DNA of 8,119 bases from BMS3ABIN04 sp965554225 (GTDB taxonomy: Bacteria > Bacteroidota > Ignavibacteria > Ignavibacteriales > Melioribacteraceae): NCBI GenBank assembly GCA_965554225.1, contig CBEVZC010000133.1, positions 1 to 8,119 of the forward strand. The letters are read 5' to 3'. Under the pieces are notes generated by a model, which saw only the letters and a program-made list of their open reading frames with translations, had not been told where the DNA came from and searched no databases. Position numbers and translations under genes: made by a program. Shown piece by piece: positions 1 through 5,972 of the stretch. How positions within the stretch are numbered: the first letter of the stretch is position 1; each line of letters begins with the position of its first letter.

Positions 1-53
1 GGTTAACCCCAGAGAATTAAATCTATTTTGTCGCACTTACTAATTGAATCTTA
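1..53 (+). mobile_element. Right end of an IS30-type insertion sequence (rest lies off the left edge)
   Basis: Positions 27-51 read TTTGTCGCACTT-N5-TTGAATCT. The same 12+8 bases with the same 5-base gap recur on the opposite strand at 6965 down to 6941. Read inward from its outer edge the motif is AGATTCAA-N5-AAGTGCGACAAA, which from memory resembles the terminal inverted repeat of IS30. In the frame through GTC at 30-32 the bases translate as FVALTN and then a stop. That would suit a transposase C-terminus running into the right inverted repeat, as I recall for this family. A TAA at 18-20 interrupts the frame just upstream, so the element may be degenerate. Only 53 bases are visible, so the family assignment is inference. 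Confidence 0.4.
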
Positions 54-175
54 GAGTTAAAATAAATTTGAAACGGGCAAAAATATTTAATCTTTTTTAC
101 TGGTTCCGCCTATGCATATAAACAATGTTACCCAGTGTTGAATTTTATATTTCCAAAATCTATTTACTTCTGCAG

Positions 176-1147
176 TCATAACTTGATGACAACATTTCCT
201 TTCTTATGTCCTTCATCTACATACAGGTGCGCCTCAGAAATTTGTTCTAATAGATATCTTTTATCTATTACCGGTTTTATCTTTCCTTCCTCCATAAGAT
301 TTTTGAGTAATATTAAATCTTTAGTTCTCTCCTTTGGAGGTCTTAAACCAGTTGCTGCTATCTTTGCTTTTTTGTTACCGAATATAGAAGTAAATAAAAC
401 ATGACGCATAATTCCTAATCCAATTCCGGCTTCCAGGAATATCCCTTTTGGTTTTAAGATACCTCTGCAACTTGAAAAAGTAGTCTTTCCAACGGTATCA
501 AAAATAATATCGTAACACTGACCCGTTTTTGCAAAATCTTCTTTTGTATAATCGATTACGTTATCGGCTCCAATAGATTTGACCAATTCCAAATTCGTGG
601 TGCTGCATACTGCGGTAACTTCTGCCTCAAAATATTTGGCAATCTGAACTGCAGCAGAACCTACGCTTCCGGAAGCACCGTTGATGAGAACTTTTTGCCC
701 GCTCTGAATTTTTCCTTTATCTCTTAAAAAAGGCAATGCAGTTAAAAATCCATCAACGCTGGAAGCGGCTTCTTCGTAGGTCATATTTGACGGTTTTATT
801 GTCAGCACCCCATCTTCAGGTATACATATATACTCTGCATTAGCACCAAACCCGGGACCTGCAGTACCAAAAACCTGGTCACCCTTCTTAAATAATTTTA
901 CATCTTTGCCGACGGCTTCAATTTCACCGGATAGCTCCTCACCAAGTGTTATTATCTTTGGTTTTGTGAGACCGGTGAATAATCTTGAGAAAAACGGTTC
1001 ACCTTTTCGAAATGTACACTCTGTTGCGGTAACTGTTGTAGCAAATATTTTTACCAATACTTCATTCTCTTTTGGGATTGGCTTATCTATTTCGACAATT
1101 TTAAGGACATCGGGTGGTCCATATTTTTTATATGTTATTGCTTTCAT
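176..1147 (-). CDS. NAD(P)-dependent alcohol dehydrogenase / quinone oxidoreductase-like protein (MDR superfamily)
   Basis: A 323-residue cytosolic medium-chain dehydrogenase/reductase, full length for the zinc-independent quinone-oxidoreductase branch. The N-terminal GroES-like domain spans about residues 1-125, with the family opening MKAITYKKYG, a substrate-side ECTFRKGEP stretch at 43-51 and the conserved GEELSGEIEAVG at 69-80. The Rossmann domain follows, with the nucleotide loop NGASGSVG at 156-163 and CSTTN (181-185) plus IGAD (192-195) in the second strand region, a pattern typical of NADPH-binding members. The four-cysteine structural zinc lobe is absent, so a zinc-free hydride transfer to a quinone, enone or aldehyde is expected; the real substrate cannot be read from sequence. 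The ATG at 1147 gives the canonical N-terminus, but the ribosome site is weak (TGGA a few bases upstream). The gene is 152 bases downstream of the SWIB stop, beyond a hairpin, so it is probably transcribed separately. Confidence 0.88.
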   Translation of the reverse strand: MKAITYKKYGPPDVLKIVEIDKPIPKENEVLVKIFATTVTATECTFRKGEPFFSRLFTGLTKPKIITLGEELSGEIEAVGKDVKLFKKGDQVFGTAGPGFGANAEYICIPEDGVLTIKPSNMTYEEAASSVDGFLTALPFLRDKGKIQSGQKVLINGASGSVGSAAVQIAKYFEAEVTAVCSTTNLELVKSIGADNVIDYTKEDFAKTGQCYDIIFDTVGKTTFSSCRGILKPKGIFLEAGIGLGIMRHVLFTSIFGNKKAKIAATGLRPPKERTKDLILLKNLMEEGKIKPVIDKRYLLEQISEAHLYVDEGHKKGNVVIKL

Positions 1148-1238
1148 TTAATTCCATTTAAGTAAAAAAAACAGAAAATAATCGTTTTGTTGATCTTGTA
1201 AAATTATTATTTGGACAAGGATTTTTAAACCGAGCAAA

Positions 1239-1261
1239 CTTGTCTGCGTAAAACAGACAAG
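1239..1261 (-). terminator. Hairpin after the SWIB gene, possible terminator
   Basis: CTTGTCTG (1239-1246) and CAGACAAG (1254-1261) form a perfect 8-base-pair stem around a 7-base loop, 39 bases beyond the SWIB stop. On the minus strand the trailing bases are only mildly T-rich (TTTGCTCGGTTT), so it is a weak intrinsic terminator at best. It could instead be an mRNA-stabilising stem. It separates the SWIB gene from the oxidoreductase gene. Confidence 0.4.
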
Positions 1262-1299
1262 CTTAAAAATGATTCTCGATTTTTGCGACTTCTAAACTT

Positions 1300-1626
1300 T
1301 TACTCTATATTAGCACCAACAACAGCAGCCATCTGCATCATGTTGATAGTCTGTCCTTCTTGTAAATTAGTAAGGTCAGTCAGTTTACCGGATTTGCTTG
1401 TGGATTTCGTTTTTTTGAAGATAGGTAACAATTTAGAATCTGCAACAACATATTTACCCGCATTTTCCGGTTCTCCATTTTCAGTTCTTGTTTGAAGTTT
1501 ATTCTCTTTAATATAAGCCCATAATTTTTGAGTAATTTCAGTTCTAGGAAGCTCTTGTGCTCCTAAAAATTCTGCCAACTCACTTTTTAATTTTACTGGT
1601 TTTTTTAATCCTTTTGCTTCTGCCAT
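1300..1626 (-). CDS. SWIB/MDM2-domain protein
   Basis: A 108-residue protein that is essentially one SWIB/MDM2 fold. The signature is clear: KLKSELAEFLGAQELPRTEITQKLWAYIKENKLQ-type sequence over residues about 12-45, then ADSKLLPIF (62-70) as the second half of the domain, and a final helix NMMQMAAVVGANI (95-107). Compared with the usual compact SWIB domain it has two basic or polar insertions, about 46-61 and 71-90. The second is lysine/serine/threonine-rich (KKTKSTSKSGK). SWIB domains in eukaryotes belong to chromatin remodellers; in bacteria (notably chlamydiae and FCB-group species) they occur as small stand-alone or topoisomerase-fused proteins, possibly DNA-associated, with no settled role. 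The ATG is preceded by a strong ribosome site, which fixes the start and suggests high expression. No partner gene is apparent. Confidence 0.85.
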   Translation of the reverse strand: MAEAKGLKKPVKLKSELAEFLGAQELPRTEITQKLWAYIKENKLQTRTENGEPENAGKYVVADSKLLPIFKKTKSTSKSGKLTDLTNLQEGQTINMMQMAAVVGANIE

Positions 1627-1632
1627 TTATAA

Positions 1633-1639
1633 CTCCTCC
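1633..1639 (-). promoter_or_regulatory. Strong Shine-Dalgarno site of the SWIB gene
   Basis: On the minus strand GGAGGAG ends 6 bases before the ATG at 1626. This decides the start codon. It also argues against a host that never uses Shine-Dalgarno pairing, as many Bacteroidota mostly do not. Confidence 0.75.
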
Positions 1640-1690
1640 GTTATTAATTTGTTGGTTATTATTAATCAATTTTAACTAGTGAATAAAATT

Positions 1691-1719
1691 CTAATATTCT
1701 AAACTTAATTTACTACCAA
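1691..1719 (-). promoter_or_regulatory. Candidate promoter of the SWIB gene
   Basis: On the minus strand TTGGTA (1719-1714), a 17-base spacer and TATTAG (1696-1691) make a plausible sigma-70-like pair, giving a leader of roughly 55-60 bases. In sequence this AT-rich such matches arise easily, and no Bacteroidota-type TAnnTTTG box was found. Confidence 0.22.
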
Positions 1720-1900
1720 ATCTTATTTCTTACAACTATCCGGGCAGTTTATATTTGAATTACTTAAAATCGCCTAATTCCAAAATTTACGTAGTTTGGT
1801 TTTGCGTTTGCAAAAAATATTATTTATTTCAATGGAATTGTCCGTTAACTGCCTGGCGCAATATTTCAAGTTATCAGTTATTCAAAATCACCTGGCAAAT

Positions 1901-1939
1901 AAAAAGAAAAGCGGATTAGGATATTTCCTAAACCGCTTT
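1901..1939 (-). terminator. Intrinsic terminator of the perR-katG operon
   Basis: Positions 1909-1914 (AAGCGG) pair with 1933-1938, and TTAGGA (1916-1921) pairs with TCCTAA (1926-1931). One mismatch (1915/1932) lies between them and the loop is TATT. On the minus strand the stem runs straight into TTTTCTTTTT (1910-1901). This textbook rho-independent terminator sits about 45 bases after the katG stop. A second tight stem (1965-1982) lies against the katG stop codon and may add to it. Confidence 0.85.
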
Positions 1940-1982
1940 GCTATTATTTATTATACAGATCTTTACTCTCTTAAAAGGGAGT

Positions 1983-4154
1983 TTAGTTCAAATCGAATCT
2001 ATCAAGATTCATAACCTTTGTCCAGGCCTTTATAAAGTCATTCACAAATTTTTCTTTATTATCGTCTTGTGCATAAAATTCCGAATAAGCGCGTAATATG
2101 GAATTAGACCCAAAAACTAAATCGACTCTCGTTGCTGTCCATTTAGTTTTGCCGGTTTTTCTTTCGACAATGTTGTAAAGATTATCCGAAACAGGTTTCC
2201 ATGTGTAATTCATATCCGTGAGGTTTACAAGAAAGTCGTTGCTTAAAACTCCTTCTTTGTCAGTAAATACGCCATGTTTGGCTCCCCCATGATTTGTTCC
2301 CAAAACACGCATTCCACCAACCAAAACAGTCATTTCCGGTGCTGTAAGTCCCATAAGCTGGGTTCTGTCAAGAAGAAGTTCTTCCGGTTTTACTGCATAG
2401 TCTTTTTTCAACCAGTTTCTATACCCATCATGAATTGGTTCTAAAACTTCAAAAGATTCTTCGTCTGTCATTTCTTGTGTTGCATCACCTCTGCCGGGAG
2501 TAAATGGAACTTTAATATTTACACCTGCTTCTTGCGCTGCTTTTTCTATGGCTGCGCTTCCTCCTAAAACAATTAAATCGGCAATGCTGACTTTTTTATT
2601 TAAACCCGCTTGTATTTCAGTAAGTTTATCAATTACTTTTTTGAGCCTTTCAGGTTCATTTCCTTCCCAGTCTTTTTGTGGAGCAAGGCGGATTCTCGCT
2701 CCATTTGCACCTCCTCTAAAATCTGAACCTCTGAATGTTCTGGCGCTGTCCCAAGCTGTATTTATAAGCTCATTTCGGTTTAGATCACAATTTAGAAGTT
2801 TTGTTTTTAATTCTTCAATTTCAGATTCGGAAAGGGTATAGTCAACAGCTGGAATAGGATCTTGCCAAATAAAATCTTCATTAGGAACATCAGTACCCAG
2901 ATAACGGCTTTTAGGCCCTAAATCGCGATGCGTAAGTTTAAACCATGCCTTTGCAAACACTTCTTCAAAATATTTTGGATCTTTGTAAAAACGCTCTGCA
3001 ATTTTTCTGTATTCAGGATCTTCTTTCAATGCCATATCGGCATCTGTCATTATTGGATTTCTGCGAACACCAGGAATATGGGCATCAAAAGGTTTGTCTT
3101 CTTCTTTGATATTGAAGGGTTCCCATTGCCATGCACCTGCAGGACTTTTTTTTACCCCCCAATCATAATCGAGTAAGAGATGAAAATAGGTATGATTCCA
3201 TTTGTCAGGCGTTGTTGTCCAAGCACCTTCAAGCCCACTTGATATAGTATCTTCGGCATTGCCTTTACCTTTTGGATTCTTCCATCCAAACCCTTGCTCT
3301 TCAATAGATGCGCCTTCCGGTTCAGGTTCTAACATAGTAGCATCTCCATTTCCGTGTGCTTTACCAACAGTATGTCCTCCGGCTGTCAGGGCCACTGTTT
3401 CTTCATCATTCATTGCCATTCTTTTAAAAGTCTCGCGCACGTCATGAGCAGTTTTTAAAGGATCAGGGTTACCATCAACACCTTCCGGATTTACATAAAT
3501 CAATCCCATTTGAACAGCTGCCAATGGATTTTCAAGAGAATCGCTGTTGTGATCCTCATATCTTGATTTCCCCAGCCATTCTTTTTCTGATCCCCAGTAA
3601 ACATCTTTTTCAGGATGCCAGATATCTTCCCTTCCGCCAGCAAATCCTAATACTTTAAAACCCATTGATTCATAAGCCATTGTACCGGCTAGAATAAATA
3701 AATCAGCCCATGAAATCTTGTTGCCGTATTTTTTCTTAATCGGCCAAAGCAGTCTTCTTGCCTTATCTAAGTTGACATTATCCGGCCAGCTGTTTACGGG
3801 TGCAAAGCGTTGATTTCCTGTATTTGCACCTCCACGTCCGTCATCAGTTCTGTATGTTCCCGCGTCATGCCATGCCATTCGAATCATCAGCCCTCCGTAG
3901 TGGCTCCAATCGGCAGGCCACCAATCTTGACTATCTGTCATTAGGTTTTTTAAATCGTTTTTTACTGCTTCTAGATCAAGTTTTTTAAATTCTTTCCGAT
4001 AATTGAAGCCTTCACCAAGCGGGTTTGTCTTTGTATCGTGCTGGTGCAAAATGTCTAAATTTAGTGCATTTGGCCACCAACTCATTACGGAACTATTAGT
4101 TTCCGTATTTGCCCCATGCATAACCGGGCATTTCCCTGTTTTTGAATTATTCAT
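1983..4154 (-). CDS. katG: Catalase-peroxidase KatG
   Basis: A 723-residue bifunctional haem enzyme, full length for the family. It breaks down hydrogen peroxide by catalase and broad peroxidase activities in the cytoplasm. The N-terminal catalytic half holds the distal triad R92, W95 and H96 within IRMAWHDAGTYR. It also has Y220 (GLIYVNPEG) and M246 (KRMAMND), the partners of W95 in the Met-Tyr-Trp cross-linked cofactor needed for catalase activity. The proximal haem ligand is H261 in GGHTVGKAHG, W312 lies nearby, and R410 (THRDLGP) matches the mobile arginine that tunes the cross-link. The C-terminal half (about 450-723) is the degenerate, haem-less duplicate typical of KatG. No signal peptide is seen. 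All key residues are present, so the enzyme should be active. The start is fixed by AGGAGA 6 bases before ATG, and it overlaps the perR stop by 8 bases, implying translational coupling and peroxide-induced expression. Confidence 0.98.
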   Translation of the reverse strand: MNNSKTGKCPVMHGANTETNSSVMSWWPNALNLDILHQHDTKTNPLGEGFNYRKEFKKLDLEAVKNDLKNLMTDSQDWWPADWSHYGGLMIRMAWHDAGTYRTDDGRGGANTGNQRFAPVNSWPDNVNLDKARRLLWPIKKKYGNKISWADLFILAGTMAYESMGFKVLGFAGGREDIWHPEKDVYWGSEKEWLGKSRYEDHNSDSLENPLAAVQMGLIYVNPEGVDGNPDPLKTAHDVRETFKRMAMNDEETVALTAGGHTVGKAHGNGDATMLEPEPEGASIEEQGFGWKNPKGKGNAEDTISSGLEGAWTTTPDKWNHTYFHLLLDYDWGVKKSPAGAWQWEPFNIKEEDKPFDAHIPGVRRNPIMTDADMALKEDPEYRKIAERFYKDPKYFEEVFAKAWFKLTHRDLGPKSRYLGTDVPNEDFIWQDPIPAVDYTLSESEIEELKTKLLNCDLNRNELINTAWDSARTFRGSDFRGGANGARIRLAPQKDWEGNEPERLKKVIDKLTEIQAGLNKKVSIADLIVLGGSAAIEKAAQEAGVNIKVPFTPGRGDATQEMTDEESFEVLEPIHDGYRNWLKKDYAVKPEELLLDRTQLMGLTAPEMTVLVGGMRVLGTNHGGAKHGVFTDKEGVLSNDFLVNLTDMNYTWKPVSDNLYNIVERKTGKTKWTATRVDLVFGSNSILRAYSEFYAQDDNKEKFVNDFIKAWTKVMNLDRFDLN

Positions 4155-4578
4155 AATATTTCTCCTTTTTGTTACTTTTAAATTTCCCTTTTATTTGAAG
4201 TGTTAACTCTTCAATATTAAAATTATTTAGTTTCTTTTTGTTGAAGTACTCTTTAAGTATCTCATCTAATTCTTCGTCAATATAGTCTTTAATCAAATCA
4301 GATTCTGCACTATGTAAATGATGATGATGAATTAATAATCCATCGTATCGAATAACATCTTTTTCAGTTGTAATTTTTTTAATCAATCCAATGTCAACAA
4401 ATTTTTCAAGTACTTTATAAACAGTACCGATAGCTATATTTGAATGTTTTTGTGATATGTATTTAATTATATCATCGGCCGTAGGATGGTTTATGTTATA
4501 AATTGCTTCCAAAATACTAAACCGTTGTGGTGTTATTCTTAGTCCCTTTTTAATAAGCTTATTTTTTATTTCGTCCAT
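4147..4578 (-). CDS. perR: PerR-type peroxide-sensing repressor (Fur family)
   Basis: A 143-residue Fur-family repressor. The winged-helix DNA-binding domain occupies about residues 1-80 (GLRITPQRFSILEAIYN at 12-28, recognition region IAIGTVYKVLEKF at 48-60, wing ending RYD at 77-79). The dimerisation domain follows. Aligned by eye to Bacillus subtilis PerR, all five regulatory metal ligands are present: H31, D79, H85, H87 and D98 (for H37, D85, H91, H93, D104). The aspartate at the last position favours PerR over Fur, because it allows iron-catalysed histidine oxidation by peroxide. The protein has no cysteine at all: the structural zinc CxxC positions are S90 and S93, and the second pair is missing. 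I recall similar cysteine-poor homologues in Bacteroidota. Being first in an operon with katG strongly supports peroxide sensing. An ironless Fur or other metal role is the alternative. Confidence 0.85.
   Translation of the reverse strand: MDEIKNKLIKKGLRITPQRFSILEAIYNINHPTADDIIKYISQKHSNIAIGTVYKVLEKFVDIGLIKKITTEKDVIRYDGLLIHHHHLHSAESDLIKDYIDEELDEILKEYFNKKKLNNFNIEELTLQIKGKFKSNKKEKYYE
4161..4166 (-). promoter_or_regulatory. Ribosome binding site of katG inside the perR 3' end
   Basis: On the minus strand AGGAGA lies in the last codons of perR with a 6-base spacer to the katG ATG (4154-4152). The ATGAATAA overlap holds both the katG start and the perR stop, so ribosomes finishing perR can restart on katG. 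Confidence 0.8.
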
Positions 4579-4600
4579 GTTTATCTCTAATTTGATTTAA

Positions 4601-4638
4601 TCTTATATAAGAATATTTCTCTCATAAGAACAATGCAA
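4601..4638 (-). promoter_or_regulatory. perR-katG promoter with overlapping operator palindrome
   Basis: On the minus strand TTGCAT (4638-4633), a 17-base spacer and TATTCT (4615-4610) resemble a sigma-70 promoter, with transcription expected near 4603 and a leader of about 25 bases. A perfect 12-base palindrome, TCTTATATAAGA (4601-4612), overlaps the -10 region and start point, where a repressor would block the polymerase. A second TTCTTAT half-site lies between the two promoter elements. It is AT-rich and palindromic like PerR/Fur boxes but is not the classic 7-1-7 form. Autoregulation is inferred. Confidence 0.45.
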
Positions 4639-4719
4639 TATTATACTTATATTTTTAAATAAGCAAATAAATTTTATTTTTTAATTTTTGAATCTGAGAT
4701 TTGTGTTTTTTAGCATGAA

Positions 4720-4849
4720 CTCTAACGATTTGAATATGGGGCGTTTGGCATTTCAAAACTCCATCTTATCAAAACGCTATATGTTTATTAATTGTTGTCA
4801 TTTTCAAAATTAGCACTATCCGCCAAATGACCTATATTTTTTGTTAGCT
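4720..4849 (-). repeat. attC-like recombination site downstream of the CPBP gene
   Basis: On the minus strand the site opens with AGCTAAC (4849-4843) and closes with GTTAGAG (4726-4720), each one base from the integron core boxes RYYYAAC and GTTRRRY. CTAAC/GTTAG pair at the ends. Inside, 4733-4749 pairs with 4822-4838 over 17 positions with one mismatch (4741/4830) and two G-U pairs, including TTTGGC/GCCAAA. The two stems are separated by unequal unpaired stretches (6 and 4 bases), the asymmetry expected of attC. The apical loop is 72 bases. The CPBP stop codon TAA lies inside the first core box, as in many cassettes. Confidence 0.55.
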
Positions 4850-5611
4850 ATTGTTATTGATAATTAAATTCCTTCTGCTTATGTTCAATTCTTTTTTCTT
4901 ATGATAGCGTATAGTAATTACTATTGTCATTATGATAGTTATTACTCTAAATATATTTGTATAAACTCCTCCCAATGCATTGTTGCTTACATCAAATAAA
5001 GTCCAGGATAAATTCATAAATGAGTGTAGAAATATTGGCACCCATAAATTTTTGTCCCATTCAATGTATAACCACGAAAACCAAATTGCACCAGATGCTG
5101 TTACAGCAAAAACACCTAACGTTTCTATAATTGATGAACCTTGATAAAGATGACCTAGTCCAAAAACTAAACCTCCAAGTATCGATGCAGGAATAAATCC
5201 CCATCTTATTTTTCTAAAAAGAATTCCAAATAGAAATCCTCTAAAAAGGTATTCTTCAAAAAAACCGGCTATAAAAGTTTTATATAACAAATCAACAAAA
5301 TATAGATTGTTACCTATTTTTCCAATTATTGCTGAACTTATAATCATTGGAGACACAGTAATCATTGAAAATAAAAATCCTATTAATAATCCTTTGTTAA
5401 GACCCAAGTTTTTAGGTATACTTTTGAAGCCATATAAAATTCCAAGAACTAACAAAGTCGGCAAAGTCCACCAAATATAGGCATAGGATACTTTAAAAAA
5501 AGTTGCCTGAAAATTTAGTGGAATATATGAACTTAATATCTTATTTCCGTAAAGCGATACTATAAAAGTTGACACTATTACTAATGAATCTATTATTATT
5601 TTTTTTCTCAT
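4844..5611 (-). CDS. CPBP-family intramembrane metalloprotease (Abi/CaaX protease-like)
   Basis: A 255-residue membrane protein with about seven or eight hydrophobic segments, beginning at residues 6-20 and ending near 217-235, then a basic, polar tail. The three family motifs are intact: EEYLFR (E119, E120, R124), FGLGH with F150 and H154, and HSFMN with H196 and N200. These form the glutamate/histidine metal and catalytic site of Rce1-like proteases within the membrane. Bacterial CPBP proteins process or protect against peptides such as bacteriocins, or have unknown substrates; which applies here cannot be told. It has no functional link to its neighbours and looks very AT-rich. The ATG at 5611 has only a weak ribosome site (AAGTGA). 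It sits in a cassette-like unit, suggesting acquisition by transfer. Confidence 0.88.
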   Translation of the reverse strand: MRKKIIIDSLVIVSTFIVSLYGNKILSSYIPLNFQATFFKVSYAYIWWTLPTLLVLGILYGFKSIPKNLGLNKGLLIGFLFSMITVSPMIISSAIIGKIGNNLYFVDLLYKTFIAGFFEEYLFRGFLFGILFRKIRWGFIPASILGGLVFGLGHLYQGSSIIETLGVFAVTASGAIWFSWLYIEWDKNLWVPIFLHSFMNLSWTLFDVSNNALGGVYTNIFRVITIIMTIVITIRYHKKKELNISRRNLIINNNS

Positions 5612-5675
5612 TTTATCACTTTTTAATAATAGCTAACGATGGCGAAAAACGGAGTTCCACATTAAGGGCGGAGGA

Positions 5676-5695
5676 TTTTTGAGTTTACTCAAAAA
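5676..5695. repeat. Perfect hairpin TTTTTGAG/CTCAAAAA
   Basis: An 8-base-pair stem with a TTTA loop (5684-5687). It is AT-rich and symmetrical, with no T-run beyond the stem on either strand. Confidence 0.5.
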
Positions 5696-5765
5696 GACTA
5701 AGAGCCCGCAAAGGTGGGGCAAACTTGTGTTTAGCAAAAGTTCAACCACGTTTTGGCTCGATGCC

Positions 5766-5777
5766 CCGCTAAAGCGG
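5766..5777. repeat. CCGC-TAAA-GCGG hairpin, inverse copy of 5871-5882
   Basis: A short GC-rich stem-loop. Its exact reverse complement, CCGCTTTAGCGG, occurs 94 bases further on at 5871-5882, so the two can also pair with each other. Flanking GCC/GGC (5763-5765, 5781-5783) could extend the stem with a bulge. Confidence 0.5.
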
Positions 5778-5816
5778 TTTGGCTTTATTATCATGAACAA
5801 TTTGGTTTAGCGCCTT

Positions 5817-5896
5817 CGTTCAAGCACATTTACTTTGGATCGAGAGTACGAAGTACGGAGATACAAAGTTCCGCTTTAGCGGAATGTGATTGAACG
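5817..5896. repeat. 80-base nested inverted repeat (branched hairpin)
   Basis: The outer arms 5817-5830 and 5883-5896 match at 13 of 14 positions. A second pair, ACTTTG (5832-5837) with CAAAGT (5864-5869), nests inside. GTAC-GAA-GTAC forms the tip, and the CCGC-TTTA-GCGG stem-loop (5871-5882) is inserted in the right arm, giving a three-way branched fold. Core boxes for an attC are in the wrong order here, so it is not scored as one. Confidence 0.55.
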
Positions 5897-5972
5897 TTCT
5901 GCATAAATGTCGTGGCAACCGAATGGGAGACATGAACATTTTATGCTTTGTTGTAGCCAGATTTCTTTTTAA

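Larger units (their letters stand above)
1627..1900. other. AT-rich intergenic region between the SWIB gene and the katG terminator
   Basis: Apart from the SWIB ribosome site and candidate promoter, this stretch holds only a small inverted repeat (TTTGC-GTTT-GCAAA near 1800-1815). The single plus-strand open frame here (1796-2014) has no recognisable domain, runs through the terminator and into the 3' end of katG, and is best treated as chance. Confidence 0.5.
4720..5637 (-). mobile_element. Putative single integron-type gene cassette carrying the CPBP gene
   Basis: Both borders read ATCGTTAG on the minus strand (upstream 5640-5633, downstream 4729-4722), as expected if insertion occurred at G^TTAG core sites. 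Between them lie one gene, starting 19 bases after the upstream core, and one attC-like site at its 3' end. That is the standard cassette plan. No integrase gene or attI is present in the window, so it would be an isolated cassette or the edge of an array that has decayed. The upstream border has only a poor partner site (GTTTAGC at 5729-5735), so a complete second attC is not shown. Confidence 0.45.
5612..5972. other. Non-coding, hairpin-rich region between the CPBP and SDR genes
   Basis: No convincing gene is present; the open frame at 5890-6144 on the plus strand overlaps the SDR gene antisense and has no recognisable content. The region looks richer in G+C than its neighbours and holds a series of dyads: 5676-5695, 5766-5777, 5817-5896 and 5901-5946. 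None is followed by a good T-run on either strand, so simple terminators are unlikely. A decayed cassette, a structured RNA or a repeat element is possible. Confidence 0.5.

Noticed and set aside
1..8. Palindrome GGTTAACC at the window edge
   Set aside because: Eight bases is expected by chance, and it cannot be judged without the sequence to the left.
54..133. A second attC-like half-site after the oxidoreductase gene (minus strand GGGTAAC at 133-127, ATAT, GGCGG)
   Set aside because: It resembles the left arm of the CPBP attC, but no pairing right arm is found before the IS-type end at 53; the similarity is too short to claim.
1796..2014. Plus-strand open frame of 72 codons
   Set aside because: It spans the katG terminator and antisense katG, and has no recognisable domain.
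3202..3447. Plus-strand open frames inside katG (this and several others)
   Set aside because: They are antisense shadows of a fully conserved catalase-peroxidase; composition is low-information and there are no start signals.
4316..4330. ATG/ATGATG-type tandem triplets (atgatgatgatg) as a microsatellite
   Set aside because: They encode the HHHH run of the PerR metal site on the minus strand, so the repeat is explained by coding.
5631..5735. Complete attC upstream of the CPBP cassette (GCTAAAC to GTTAGCT on the minus strand)
   Set aside because: The core boxes fit at 6 of 7 each, but I could not build inner stems between the arms, so only the border core is used as evidence.
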